Shown: positions 36,384 to 45,233, counted from the first letter of the stretch. The stretch is 56,733 bases of DNA from Leekyejoonella antrihumi (GCF_007845645.1 NZ_VCQV01000026.1:18869-75601), one strand, 5' to 3'. Program-made: numbers and translations. Notes: generated from the letters alone by a model not told the origin.

Positions 36384-37565
36384 TCCGGTCGGTCGAAAGT
36401 CCGGCTGCGCGGTGCGCACCGCCCAGCACCTCATCCGTGTGCTCTCCCAGCCGGGCCGCTGGACCGGCCGGGGGCCGATGGCGTGCGGGAGAACTTCCAG
36501 GCGAGACCGGGCTGACGCAAACACCCTTCGGTGGGATGGTCCACCGTCTCGAAGAGCTCACTGGCCACGATCTGCGGATCGTCCACGAGCTCGGCCAGAC
36601 TCTTGACCGCCACGGCCGGGATGTCCGCCTTGTCGAACTGGTCCAGCCACTGCTCGGTGCTTCGGGTGGTGAGGACACTTTCAAGGAGCTGGTAGAGCTC
36701 GTCGATGTGCTCGGTTCGGTCGCGGATCGTCTGGAAGTGTGGATCGCCCGCAAGGTCCGACCGACCGATGAGATCGAAGAACGTCAGCCATTGGCGATCG
36801 GTGTAGACCACGACCGAGAGGTAGCCGTCCTTGGTCGCACACGGCTTGCGATGGGGGGGGAAGCGGTCCTGCTGTAACCGGCCGGCCCGTCCTGCGGGTC
36901 GTAGACCAAACCCCCCATCTGCTCGATCGCGTTCATCGCCACCATCGACTCGTACATCGGGATGTCCACACTTTGACCCAGCCCACTGTGCGAACGCTCA
37001 TACAGGGCAGCGAGAATCGCGGTAGCAGCCATCGAGCCGACGGTCTTGTCCACGTGCGCGCTGCGGATGCAGTGCGGAGCCGGGTCCGCCTGCAGCGCAG
37101 CGACACCACAAGCACCCTGGACCACATCGTCGTAGGCGGCCTTGTCCGCATATCGGCCGCTCTGGCCAAATCCATACATGCTGCAGAACACCAGTTGCGG
37201 GTAGGCCGTGGCCAACTGGTCGCCCGCGACGCCCAGCCGACGCGCCGCTGCGGGCCTCAGGTTGTGACAGAAGACGTCCGCGTCGGCCAGCAGATCAAGC
37301 AGAGCGGCGTGACCATCATCGGTTTTGAGGTCGAGCACGACGCTTCTCTTGCCCCTGTTGGCATTCATGAACACGTGGCCCAGTCCGCGGCCGTCCCGAT
37401 CGCCTATCGACCGGACGATGTCCCCGCCCGGGGCCTCGATCTTCACGACATCGGCTCCCATCTGAGCGAGCAGAAGCGAGCAGTAGGGCCCATCAACGTC
37501 GTGGACAGGTCGACCACCTTGAGCCGTGCGAGGGGGCCGGCCGCAGTGGCCTTCCACCTGCTCAT
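36373..37565 (-). pseudogene. CaiB/BaiF-type CoA-transferase, frameshifted
   Basis: The frame starting at 37565 (MSRWKATAAGPLARLKVVDL) shifts near 37486 to GPYCSLLLAQMGADVVKIEA, the family's catalytic N-terminal region. It shifts again at a G8 run (36853-36860) to VVYTDRQWLTFFDLIGRSDL, and a third time near 36475 to ARLGEHTDEVLGG, the typical C-terminus. Together the pieces give a full-length (about 395 aa) class III CoA-transferase, so only point lesions are present. It overlaps the acyl-CoA dehydrogenase by ATGA: a former acyl-CoA catabolic operon. Confidence 0.85.
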
Positions 37566-38556
37566 CCGGTCAGCACCTCCCAGAAGTTCGCTTCCCCGCC
37601 CGAAACAGCTTGCGTGCCAGGTGAAATGGCCTCATATCGATCCGGGAGGTCGGCATCGAGCCAGGCCCAGATCCGGCGGGTGAGCCGGTGGAGTGGGTAT
37701 TCTTCGGTCACCCCCATGGCGCCGTGCAGCTGATGCGCCAGGGTGGCGACCCGGTCTGCGCACCGCCCCGCCATGAGCCGCGCCACCTGCGCGGATGCCG
37801 CGTCGAGGTTGTCACCGGTGACAAGGGCTCGCCGAAGGCCGGCATCGGCCTGGATGAGCTCGGTCTGCATCACGGCGAGATTGGCCCCGACCGCCGGGAT
37901 CTTCAGCAGTGGTGCGCCGAACTGCTCTCGCGTCGAGACGTAGGCCTTGGTCAGGTCGTATGCCGCGTGCGCGGCTCCGAGCAGGGCAGCGGCACGTAGC
38001 AACCGGATCCGGCCCAGTACCTGGCTGCCCGAGACGTCCTCGATGGACTCGCACGACGCGTTCGTCGGGCGCACGGTCGCAGCGGGCTCCCCCGCGACGT
38101 CCGCCGCAGAGTGCACCTCCACGTCCGGGGAAGTCAGCCCGACCCGAACACCAGACCGTCCGGCAGGACCAGCACGAGGTGTTTCGCCTCAGCCGCCCAT
38201 CGCGCTCTGACGCTGCCGCTCATCAGCTGGTCGGACACTGACAGGTGCGTCGTGCCTACGGCCACGGTGTCCAGAACCGCATCGGTCTCAAGTGAATTCG
38301 GCGCGGCCCAGCCGGCGGTCGCGTGCTCGATCAGCGGAGTGCTCACGGCCGCGGCCGCCAGCTCCTGCACACACGCGACCAAATCGTCGAGGTCTCCTCC
38401 CTCGGAACCGGCGTCCCGCCCTGCGATCTGGGTGATTCCAGCGGTCTGCAGCTCGCTCCAGACTCGCTTCCACTGCGGCCCTGAGGACGACCCTCGCTCG
38501 GCACTCTGCACGATCGTGCGGACCACAGCCCGAAGGTCGTCGGCTATGTCACTCAT
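37562..38556 (-). pseudogene. acyl-CoA dehydrogenase (short type), one frameshift
   Basis: The N-terminal part (38556-38134) starts MSDIADDLRAVVRTIVQSAE and reaches LVLVLPDGLVF. After one lost base near 38140 the frame continues VGLTSPDVEVHSAADV through GAAHAAYDLTKAYVSTREQF (the C-terminal FAD/substrate helix) and LHGAMGVTEEYPLHRLTRRI (Gly-Val catalytic-loop region). Combined length is about 330 aa, like the shortened FadE proteins that work as heteromers. Its start overlaps the end of a second dehydrogenase fragment. Confidence 0.85.
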
Positions 38557-38670
38557 GCTCTCTCCTCACTCTTGGCGATGAGACCCAGCAGAACTTCCAG
38601 GGCACCGCCGCGGATGGTGAACACTGGCGCTGCCAGTTGCGCTTGGCTGAAGGTGGACTCGGCCTCGCCG
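38553..38670 (-). pseudogene. C-terminal fragment of a second acyl-CoA dehydrogenase
   Basis: The last about 40 codons read TFSQAQLAAPVFTIRGGALE and then VLLGLIAKSEERA before a stop that overlaps (ATGA) the start of the next dehydrogenase. The PVFTIRGG pattern is the conserved end of the FadE fold, contacting FAD. Everything upstream is missing and replaced by an IclR fragment in the opposite orientation, so a deletion or rearrangement breakpoint lies near 38670. It was probably the partner subunit of the following FadE. Confidence 0.75.
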
Positions 38671-38671
38671 G

Positions 38672-38998
38672 TCGCCAGGCCTGCTTGCCGGCATCGACAA
38701 GCGGGACATGTATGCCTACCTCAAGTCCGCGTCGCCCGACGAGGAGCCGTTTGTCGAGGGTTTCCTCAACGAGGTGGACGCAATTCGCACGACCGGACTG
38801 GCCACGAGCCACGGCTACATCCGCTCGGAGCTGTCCGGCGTCGCGACACCGGTGATCGAACGCGGAACCGCGGTCGCCGCAATCGGTCTCATCGGTTTTC
38901 GGGACGAGATGGAGGACCGCCTGGACTCGCTCGGCCAGACGTTGCGCACACGCGTCCTGGACTGGTCCCGACGCACTTTCGACGACCGCTTCACCTGA
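38672..38998 (+). pseudogene. IclR-family regulator, C-terminal fragment
   Basis: About 105 residues ending DWSRRTFDDRFT. ASPDEEPFVEGFLNEVDAIR and HGYIRSELSGVATPVIERGT match the IclR effector-binding domain (the VAAPV core motif appears as VATPV). The N-terminal winged helix is absent. The fragment starts where the acyl-CoA dehydrogenase fragment stops, on the opposite strand. It probably once regulated the divergent acyl-CoA operon. Confidence 0.65.
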
Positions 38999-39176
38999 GG
39001 CGGCGCTCGGGAACGGCTCGAGCTGTCGAGATGCAGCGAAGATTGAACGAATCACGACCTGTTCAATCGGCAAAGAGGGTCGGATTTCGGTCGGCGATGC
39101 AAGCAGCCGTCGGTATCGGGATGCAGCAAGGGACTTCGAAGCCTGTCGATGAACCATCCTCGTGCGGAGCTCGGCA

Positions 39177-39382
39177 CTACCGCTCTCGGTAGATTTCGGA
39201 ACGATGTCCGAGGCCGATGGCGATGATTACCACTTCTTCGTCACGGATCTCGACAAGCACTCGTCAGTCGCCCACCCGACACCGCCAGTATCCAGCGAGG
39301 TCGCCAGCCAGTCCTTTGCCACCCCTCGGTTGAGACTGCGGCCTCCAAAGTGCTGCTTCAAAGCGGCAGCCCCCATTCTCTC
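39177..39382 (-). pseudogene. RelE/ParE-type toxin remnant with an in-frame TGA
   Basis: The minus frame reads GLAGDLAGYWRCRVGD, then TGA, then RVLVEIRDEEVVIIAIGLGH and RSEIYRER before TAG. GYWRYRVGDYRVLVEI...GHR-x-EIYR is the RelE C-terminal signature, so the TGA replaces the usual Tyr codon. The N-terminal half and an antitoxin are missing. The region 38999-39176 before it shows no gene, only an ATTGAAC/GTTCAAT dyad (39042-39067). Confidence 0.6.
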
Positions 39383-39413
39383 CTGAAGTCAACGCTTCGG
39401 GGCCCCGACGAGG

Positions 39414-39605
39414 TCAACTGGCGGACGAGCCGCGATGCCGCCGTCGGTTCCGGTCGAATAACACAGTCAAGATGACGTTCAGCGCTAGCGAGAACACCAC
39501 GTAGAAAACCACCCACCCCGTTGACCACGGCCGGTTGGTACCGACGATCACGACGCCGAGAAATGCCTGCATGAGCAGAAGTCGCGGATGAAGGAAGGCA
39601 CGCAT
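39414..39605 (-). CDS. small membrane protein (63 aa)
   Basis: Starts MRAFLHPRLLLMQAFLGVVI with a GAGGTGA Shine-Dalgarno. Two hydrophobic helices (about residues 8-23 and 30-48; WVVFYVVFSLALNVILTVLF) are followed by a basic tail (DRNRRRHRGSSAS), a topology with the C-terminus inside. It starts 10 bp after the stop of the Cys-containing peptide gene, so the two form a small operon. A role in immunity or export of that peptide is possible but unproven. Confidence 0.65.
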   Translation of the reverse strand: MRAFLHPRLLLMQAFLGVVIVGTNRPWSTGWVVFYVVFSLALNVILTVLFDRNRRRHRGSSAS

Positions 39606-39615
39606 TCAAATCACC

Positions 39616-39923
39616 TCAGCACTTGGTGCTGTACTCCTTGTGAAGTGTGATCCAGTAGTTTATCTGAATCTCAAGGCACCGGTGCGGTGCGTAGTAGTGA
39701 TCGATCGTGATTACGAGGATGGCAGCAATTCCCGCGCCGTAGCCACAGACCGCGGGGTCGAAGCCGGATGCCGCACAGATTGCGTCGCGACGGCCGTCAC
39801 GCCGACCTCCATGAACCATCGCTGATCGTTTGGGGTGATGTGGTGGAAGTAGATATACCAGCCGAGCCCCACGGACCATTCAGGATTCACTGTCGAGCCA
39901 TGGTCGGCGCGACCACCTGCCAC
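39616..39923 (-). pseudogene. small Cys-containing hydrophobic peptide gene, one frameshift
   Basis: The upstream frame reads NPEWSVGLGWYIYFHHITPN and RWFMEVGVTAVAT. After one missing base near 39785 the frame continues AICAASGFDPAVCGYGAGIA, ILVITIDHYYAPHRCLEIQI and ends EYSTKC. Joined, this is one about 100-residue protein with a Trp/Tyr-rich start, a central hydrophobic stretch with paired Cys, and a terminal Cys. The pattern resembles small actinobacterial hypothetical proteins that look membrane-active. I see no clear signal peptide. Confidence 0.55.
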
Positions 39924-40046
39924 ATGGCCAGTGTCCTCTGCATGCGCGAGGGTAAACTGTCGCGGCTCCCGATGGTGGAACGGTCACCGCCGACAAGACG
40001 GACGATCGGCGGCGACCGGCAGATGACATCGTCCCGCAGCGGATCG

Positions 40047-40220
40047 TCAATCGCGGAGCTTGACGATCTGCTCCATCGGAACGTAGGAGGTGACTTCGCC
40101 GGTGTCGGCATCCACCCTCGCCTTGAGGTCCACCTTTTGCCGGATGCGATGCCCGTGAGAGATGGACACCGGGTACGAACTCGCTGCGTAGACGTCACAG
40201 TTCTCGATGTCTTCGCTCAT
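40047..40220 (-). CDS. small hypothetical protein (57 aa)
   Basis: Reads MSEDIENCDVYAASSYPVSI then SHGHRIRQKVDLKARVDADT and ends MEQIVKLRD. The start is at 40220 and the stop at 40047. The acidic/basic alternation and natural composition suggest a real gene. The C-terminal KARVDADTGEVTSYVPMEQI looks like a two-strand motif. No family is recognised. It lies upstream of the peptide/membrane-protein pair on the same strand. Confidence 0.5.
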   Translation of the reverse strand: MSEDIENCDVYAASSYPVSISHGHRIRQKVDLKARVDADTGEVTSYVPMEQIVKLRD

Positions 40221-40585
40221 CGACCGAATGTAAGGCCGTCTCAGCAGGATCTCCTCGCGGTCCTGACCGAGGATGCGAGAAGCGCACTACCCGACAGCAG
40301 GTCCGTCACCCGATGCTGGCTCGCGTCCCGCACCCGACTCTGCCACCGAGCTGCCGCTCGACGACCCACTCCCGATCCCCTCGCCGCGACACGGCTCAAA
40401 GATCCTGCCCTGCCCAGCAGGCACCGTCTACCCAGCCACCTGCGAGGTGCGGAACTGCCCGATGGAGCGTGTTCTGCACCGACAAAACCAGCGAGGACAC
40501 CCCGGCCGCTGCGCAATCGGAACGGTCGTGGGCGCCATACGTCCACCGAGGGGATAGTCAACTTCGCCCGCACCGGGCGCCCGGC
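40221..40585. other. intergenic stretch without a convincing gene
   Basis: A rightward frame from about 40273 contains SKILPCPAGTVYPATCEVRN with several Cys and Pro, but it has no start signal, no Shine-Dalgarno and no recognised domain. I see no hairpin or promoter I would defend. It may hold decayed coding DNA belonging to the island to its left. Confidence 0.4.
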
Positions 40586-40993
40586 TTACACCCGTGGGTC
40601 GCGCAGCCCGCTCATCGCCGGCACCCGTGCGGGGTCGGTGCCCTTCTCGATGATCGCGTTCGCCTCGTCGACGAAGACCACGCTGGGCCTCAGGGAACGC
40701 GCCTCGGCGTCCTCGACCTGCGCATACGCGATGACGATGACCAGGTCACCGGTGCCGATCAGTCGCGCGGCGGCGCCGTTGATCCCGATGGTGCCCTCAC
40801 CTGCCGGCCCTTCGATCACGTAGGTCGACAACCGGTTGCCGTTGTTGATGTCGACGACGTCGACCTTCTCGCCCTCGATCAGGTCGGCGGCCGCCATCAG
40901 GTCGCTGCTGATCGTGATGGACCCGACGTAGTGCAGGTCGGCCCGCGTCACGGTCGCGCGGTGGATCTTGGACTTCATCATCGTCCTCTGCAT
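40586..40993 (-). CDS. panD: aspartate 1-decarboxylase precursor
   Basis: 135 aa from [20 protein letters not shown]. The pyruvoyl enzyme self-cleaves at Gly24-Ser25 within HYVGSITI; numbering agrees with the canonical position when this start is used. [20 protein letters not shown] and [12 protein letters not shown] complete the double-psi barrel. It makes beta-alanine for pantothenate and CoA. No panBC is adjacent. It follows the transporter operon on the same strand with about 55 bp between. Confidence 0.96.
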   Translation of the reverse strand: MQRTMMKSKIHRATVTRADLHYVGSITISSDLMAAADLIEGEKVDVVDINNGNRLSTYVIEGPAGEGTIGINGAAARLIGTGDLVIVIAYAQVEDAEARSLRPSVVFVDEANAIIEKGTDPARVPAMSGLRDPRV

Positions 40994-41047
40994 GCGCACA
41001 GTTTCGACCCCTGACCTGCAAATGTCACATTCGGACTCGCGCCGCCA

Positions 41048-42337
41048 TCACGCGAAGGCGAAGTAGCGCAGCCAGATGTAGGCCCAGGAGATCGCAATCG
41101 TGACGAACGCCACAATCGCGCCGTAGCGGGTGAACCGCCAGAAGCTGATCTTGTGCCCGTTGCGAGCCGCGATCCCGAGCACCACCACGTTGGCGCTCGC
41201 GCCGACCGCGGTCGCGTTGCCGCCCAGGTCCGCGCCCAGCGCCAACGCCCACCACAGGGGGCCGCTGTGCGGATCGTGGGATCCCCCGGTCAGGTCGCTC
41301 ACGAGCGGAGCCATGGTGGCGACATACGGGATGTTGTCGATGATGCCGGACAGCAGGCCGGAGACCCACAGCAGGACGGACGACCCGAGCAGCCACCTGC
41401 CATCGATGAGCGTCGTGAGCTCCTTGCCGAGGTCGCCGATCACACCGGCCTGCACCATCCCGCCGACCATGACGAACAGGCCGGCGAAGAAGACCAGCGT
41501 CGACCACTCGACATCCCGCAGGTAGTCGTGCGGGTCCAGACGAGACACGGCCACCGCGGCACCCGCGCCGAGCAGGGCCACCAGCGACGGCTCGAGGTGA
41601 GTGATCGAGTGGGTCAGGAATCCGACGATGACCAGCGCCAGCACGATGCCCGAACGCCAGAGCAGGGTCCTGTCATGGATCGCCTCGCGCTCGTCCAAGC
41701 GCATCAGCTCTTCGACCCGGTTGGGGTCATAGGTGAGCTCCTTCTGGAACACAAGCCGTGCCAGCCCGATGAAGACCACGAGCAGCACGACGATCAAGGG
41801 TGCCAGGTTGACCAAGAAGTCGTTGAAGGTCAAGCCCGCTCGGCTGCCGATGATGATGTTTGGCGGGTCACCGATGAGGGTGGCAGTACCGCCGATGTTC
41901 GACGCCAACGCCTCGCTGATGAGGAACGGGATGGGCGGGGCACCGATCCGATCGCACACCAGCAGGGTCACCGGCGCCACGAGAAGCACCGTCGTGACAT
42001 TGTCGAGCAGCGCCGAGGCGACCGCGGTGAAGACGATCAGGCTGACCATGATCGCGAAGGGCCTGCCCCCGGCACGTTTCGCCGCCCAGATGGCGACGAA
42101 CTCGAAGGCGCCCGTCTGCCGGATCACGCCGACCAGGATCATCATCCCCAACAGCAGAAAGATGACGTTCCAGTCGATGCCGGTCCGCTCGCTGAAGAAT
42201 GCCGTCTGCACGTCTGCGACGCCGAGCACGACCATGGCAGCCGCTCCCCAGAGCGCCGCGGCCACACGGTGGATCCGCTCGGTCGCGATCAGCACGTAGG
42301 CCGCGACGAAGGCGATGACGACCAGGGTCGCGGTCAT
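41048..42337 (-). CDS. ArsB/NhaD (ion transporter superfamily) permease
   Basis: A 429-aa protein with about 11 helices. VASALLDNVTTVLLVAPVTL and SNIGGTATLIGDPPNIIIGS are the two hallmark segments of the IT superfamily (near residues 105-124 and 145-164). A second SGIIDNIPYVATMAPLVSDL and GGNATAVGASANVVVLG repeat them in the C-terminal half. Members move arsenite, Na+/H+ or organic anions; none can be chosen. It overlaps the CBS-protein gene by ATGA, suggesting nucleotide- or ion-dependent control. Confidence 0.88.
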   Translation of the reverse strand: MTATLVVIAFVAAYVLIATERIHRVAAALWGAAAMVVLGVADVQTAFFSERTGIDWNVIFLLLGMMILVGVIRQTGAFEFVAIWAAKRAGGRPFAIMVSLIVFTAVASALLDNVTTVLLVAPVTLLVCDRIGAPPIPFLISEALASNIGGTATLIGDPPNIIIGSRAGLTFNDFLVNLAPLIVVLLVVFIGLARLVFQKELTYDPNRVEELMRLDEREAIHDRTLLWRSGIVLALVIVGFLTHSITHLEPSLVALLGAGAAVAVSRLDPHDYLRDVEWSTLVFFAGLFVMVGGMVQAGVIGDLGKELTTLIDGRWLLGSSVLLWVSGLLSGIIDNIPYVATMAPLVSDLTGGSHDPHSGPLWWALALGADLGGNATAVGASANVVVLGIAARNGHKISFWRFTRYGAIVAFVTIAISWAYIWLRYFAFA

Positions 42338-42801
42338 GCGGTGGGCGGGTCGGACGGAAGCATCTGTCCGAGCAGAGCCCCGATGCGGATGGCGCCGATG
42401 ATCTGCTTGTCCTCCACGACCACGACGATCGGGCTGCGGGTCCGTGCCATCAGCGCCGCCACCTCGATGCCGGTCGCGTCACCGTCCACGACGGGCAGCT
42501 CGTCCGTGTCGGGGTGCTTCTTGGGCAGCACGTCCGCGACCGTCGCCGCCGCCAGCTTGTGCATCACCTCGTCAGCAGCCCGCTCGTCATACACCCGCGC
42601 CAGGTGCGGGTCCTCCTGCACATATGCCGGGATCACGAAGCGCAGCACCTGGGACGCCGGTATGACGGTCAGTGGCAGCCCGTCTGCGCCGCGCACCACC
42701 AGCCCGGGCAGGTCGTGCCGGCCCATCGTGGCAGCGGCCTGGAGCGCGTCTGTGTCGAGATCGACGATCGGAAACGGTTGGGCAAGGTCACGGGCTCTCA
42801 C
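42334..42801 (-). CDS. CBS-domain-pair protein
   Basis: 155 aa from the GTG at 42801 (VRARDLAQPFPIVDLDTDAL, preceded by GGGG); a longer frame to 42873 would begin in low-quality sequence. Two CBS motifs are visible: LPGLVVRGADGLPLTVIPAS at residues about 30-50 and TVADVLPKKHPDTDELPVVD to SPIVVVVEDKQIIGAI in the C-terminal half. Such pairs bind adenosine nucleotides and gate partner transporters. It lies between the phosphate transporter and the ArsB/NhaD permease in one operon. Confidence 0.82.
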   Translation of the reverse strand: MRARDLAQPFPIVDLDTDALQAAATMGRHDLPGLVVRGADGLPLTVIPASQVLRFVIPAYVQEDPHLARVYDERAADEVMHKLAAATVADVLPKKHPDTDELPVVDGDATGIEVAALMARTRSPIVVVVEDKQIIGAIRIGALLGQMLPSDPPTA

Positions 42802-42879
42802 CCCCAGCACGGTAGCGGCCCCGGCGCGTTCAGGTGGGTCGACCGGCCGACGACCACGCCGGCCGCCGTGCACGCCGCC

Positions 42880-43872
42880 TCAGGCCACCAAGTTGGTCGC
42901 GCCGTAGGCCAACGCGGCGACGACCGCCGCGGCCGGCAGCGTCATGACCCAGGCCACCACGATCTCCCGGGCCACGCCCCAGCGGACCGCCGACACCCGC
43001 TCGGTGCTGCCCACCCCCATCACGGAGGACGTGATGACGTGGGTCGTCGAGATCGGTGCGGCGATCAGGAACGTGGTCAGGTAGAGCACGATCGAGCTGG
43101 TGGCCTCCGCCACGAAACCGTGCGGTGGCCGCACCGGGAAGATCCGGCGGCCCAGCGTGCGCATGATGCGCCATCCACCCGCGTAGGTACCGGCAGCCAT
43201 GGCAGCGGCGCACACCAGGATCACCCACAGCGGCACCGCGTCACCGTGGTGTCGTCCCGCAACGATCAGGGCGATCAGGATGACGCCCATGCTCTTCTGC
43301 GCGTCCTGCAGTCCGTGACCGAGCGCCAGGCTGGCCGACGACACGATCTGCGCGGCACGGAACCCGCGCTCGACCTTGTGCGGGTTGGCCCTTCGCAACA
43401 CCCAGTAGACGGCGATCATCACGACATACGCACCGATGAAACCGACCACCGGCGACAACACCATCGGCAGGACGACCTTGCCGACCACTCCGCTGACCCA
43501 GTAGACCGGGATGCCGGCGGCCAGCCCGGCGCCGACCATTCCGCCGATCAGCGCCTGCGAGGACGAGGACGGCAGACCGAAGTACCAGGTCGTGACATTC
43601 CAGAGCACTGCTCCCACGAGCGATGCGAAGAGAACCCGGAGGCCGGCGCCGCCCAGCGGCGTGTCGATGATTCCCTTGGCGACGGTCACTGCCACCCCGG
43701 TCGACAGCAGTGCACCGACCACGTTCATGACTGCGGCCACCGCCAGCGCGACACGGGGTGTTAGTGCCCGCGTCGAGATCGCGATCGCAATTGCGTTGGA
43801 CGAGTCGTGGAAGCCGTTGGTGTAGTTGAAGACCAGGGCCATGGCAATCACGACCACCAGAGCAGCGGTCAC
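42880..43872 (-). CDS. PiT-family inorganic phosphate transporter
   Basis: A 330-aa protein with about 10 helices. The PiT signature NYTNGFHDSSNAIAIAISTR occurs near residues 16-35 and its inverted repeat in the second half (LGHGLQDAQKSMGVILIALI, STTHVITSSVMGVGSTERVS). It is a low-affinity metal-phosphate:H+ symporter. The start lies 2 bp after the DUF47 stop, as usual for the Pit accessory-pit pair. Confidence 0.93.
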   Translation of the reverse strand: MTAALVVVIAMALVFNYTNGFHDSSNAIAIAISTRALTPRVALAVAAVMNVVGALLSTGVAVTVAKGIIDTPLGGAGLRVLFASLVGAVLWNVTTWYFGLPSSSSQALIGGMVGAGLAAGIPVYWVSGVVGKVVLPMVLSPVVGFIGAYVVMIAVYWVLRRANPHKVERGFRAAQIVSSASLALGHGLQDAQKSMGVILIALIVAGRHHGDAVPLWVILVCAAAMAAGTYAGGWRIMRTLGRRIFPVRPPHGFVAEATSSIVLYLTTFLIAAPISTTHVITSSVMGVGSTERVSAVRWGVAREIVVAWVMTLPAAAVVAALAYGATNLVA

Positions 43873-43874
43873 CC

Positions 43875-44489
43875 CTAGGACTCCTTCAGCGCGATGGTCT
43901 GGACCACGTCGGCAACGTGCTCGAAGGCGTCCGCGGCGGCCTCGAGCTGGTCGATCACTTCTTTCAGTTTGATGATCCGCACCGCGTCACCCCCGTCGTT
44001 GAAGAGCTCCGCGAGCAACGATCGGTAGACCGTGTCGGCCTGGTTCTCCAGATCGTTGATGCTGATCCAGTACTCCTCGAGATCCTTCAGCGTGCGCAGC
44101 CGCGGCATCACCTCGACGGTCAGGGCCGCGGCCTCCTTGAGGATGCTGGCCTGCTTCTTCACTGCCTCCGGCAGCTCGTCCACGCGGTAGAGCACCGTGA
44201 GCTCGGCAGCGTCGTCCAGGGCGTCCAGCACATCGTCGAGCTGCCCGGCGAGGTGCGCGATGTCCTCGCGGTCGAATGGCGTGATGAATGAGGTGTTGAG
44301 CGCCTGCATGATCTCGTGTGTCGTGTCATCGCCGGCGTGCTCCACCTCCTTGATTCGATCCGCGACACGTTCCCGGTCCGCCTGTGGGACGCTGAGGAAC
44401 TCCTCCATAAGTACGGCGCCGTCGAGGGTGTTGCCGGCAGCTGTGGTGAAAAGGTCGTAGAAGCGGTTGTCGCGTGGCTTGAGGCGCAT
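43875..44489 (-). CDS. DUF47 (PhoU-like) Pit accessory protein
   Basis: A 204-aa all-helical protein. RLKPRDNRFYDLFTTAAGNT begins it, IKEVEHAGDDTTHEIMQALN carries the E-x3-D metal-binding motif, and FITPFDREDIAHLAGQLDDV and ENQADTVYRSLLAELF repeat the pattern. The family modulates the adjacent PiT transporter. It is the first gene of a four-gene operon, and a direct-repeat Pho box lies about 100 bp upstream. Confidence 0.92.
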   Translation of the reverse strand: MRLKPRDNRFYDLFTTAAGNTLDGAVLMEEFLSVPQADRERVADRIKEVEHAGDDTTHEIMQALNTSFITPFDREDIAHLAGQLDDVLDALDDAAELTVLYRVDELPEAVKKQASILKEAAALTVEVMPRLRTLKDLEEYWISINDLENQADTVYRSLLAELFNDGGDAVRIIKLKEVIDQLEAAADAFEHVADVVQTIALKES

Positions 44490-44589
44490 CGTTCGACTTT
44501 CGATTCTCTAGATGTCGGCCGCCGACGGTCGAGGTGGCCGCGGACCAGGATATGGGAGGTTTCGAGAGGGTGACCTCCCGGAGTTGCCC

Positions 44590-44622
44590 GTTTACCTCCT
44601 GTTCACCCAGGATCCACCTTCA
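44590..44622. promoter_or_regulatory. candidate PhoP box (three 11-bp direct repeats)
   Basis: GTTTACCTCCT, GTTCACCCAGG and ATCCACCTTCA follow each other with 11-bp spacing, matching the actinobacterial PhoP unit GTTCACC-N4. It lies upstream of the DUF47-PiT operon. A GGGAGGT/ACCTCCC hairpin (44554-44579) sits between the box and the gene. Confidence 0.55.
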
Positions 44623-45110
44623 CGCCACGGGCGCCGGCGTCCCCCGTTGCCCCAGCGCCGCCACCACGTCACTCGCGGACAGAGGCTGCACGCCGATCTC
44701 CTCGAGATCGGTGATCCGCTCGATCGACGCCCTGGACACCGCGTCGCGGAGCACCACCGCCCGGAAGTCTCGCTCGCTGGCGTCGAAGAGCGTCGCCCGT
44801 GGGCAGTTGGGCAGGTTGCAGCCGCCGACCACAACCGTGTCGCAGCCCTGATCACGCAACCACTCGTCCAGACCGGTGCGATAGAACGCGCTCCACCGAG
44901 GTTTGAAGAGCACCATCTCGCGCTCCCCCACCTCCTGCAGCTCACCGGCAAGCAGCCGCTGCGCATCCAGCTCGACGGGGCCGGACAGCAGGCCGCCGAT
45001 GATCTGTGAACCCGGCGACCCGGGAGTCACGATGCGCGCGCCGGACGCGACCGCCGCACGGCGCAGCAGGTCGATGTCCTCGCCGGCCGGCGCGGTCCCA
45101 GGGCGGCGAC
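44620..45110 (-). pseudogene. isochorismatase-family cysteine hydrolase lacking its N-terminus
   Basis: The remaining about 150 residues contain the catalytic Lys (MVLFKPRWSAFYRTGLDEWL) and the catalytic Cys region (TVVVGGCNLPNCPRATLFDA), preceded by DIDLLRRAAVASGARIVTPG. The first about 60 residues of the family, with the third catalytic residue in the D-x-QNDF segment, are missing. The frame upstream of about 45095 (RPGTAPAGE) is not family-like. It is probably inactive. Its 5' end lies about 120 bp from the start of the divergent DsbA-like gene. Confidence 0.7.
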
Positions 45111-45233
45111 GTGTGGTCGGGCATGGGCACCTCCGGGTCACCAAGGGTCGACGCGGCCACGTCTAAGGAGTCGCCGCCCAGGATGGCTCCCGCGGCAGGG
45201 AACGAACCGGCCCCCGCGATGGTTGAAAGTGGC

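Noticed and set aside
36853-36860. Phase-variable G8 tract switching the CoA-transferase
   Set aside because: Two further frameshifts in the same gene make on/off switching by this tract alone impossible.
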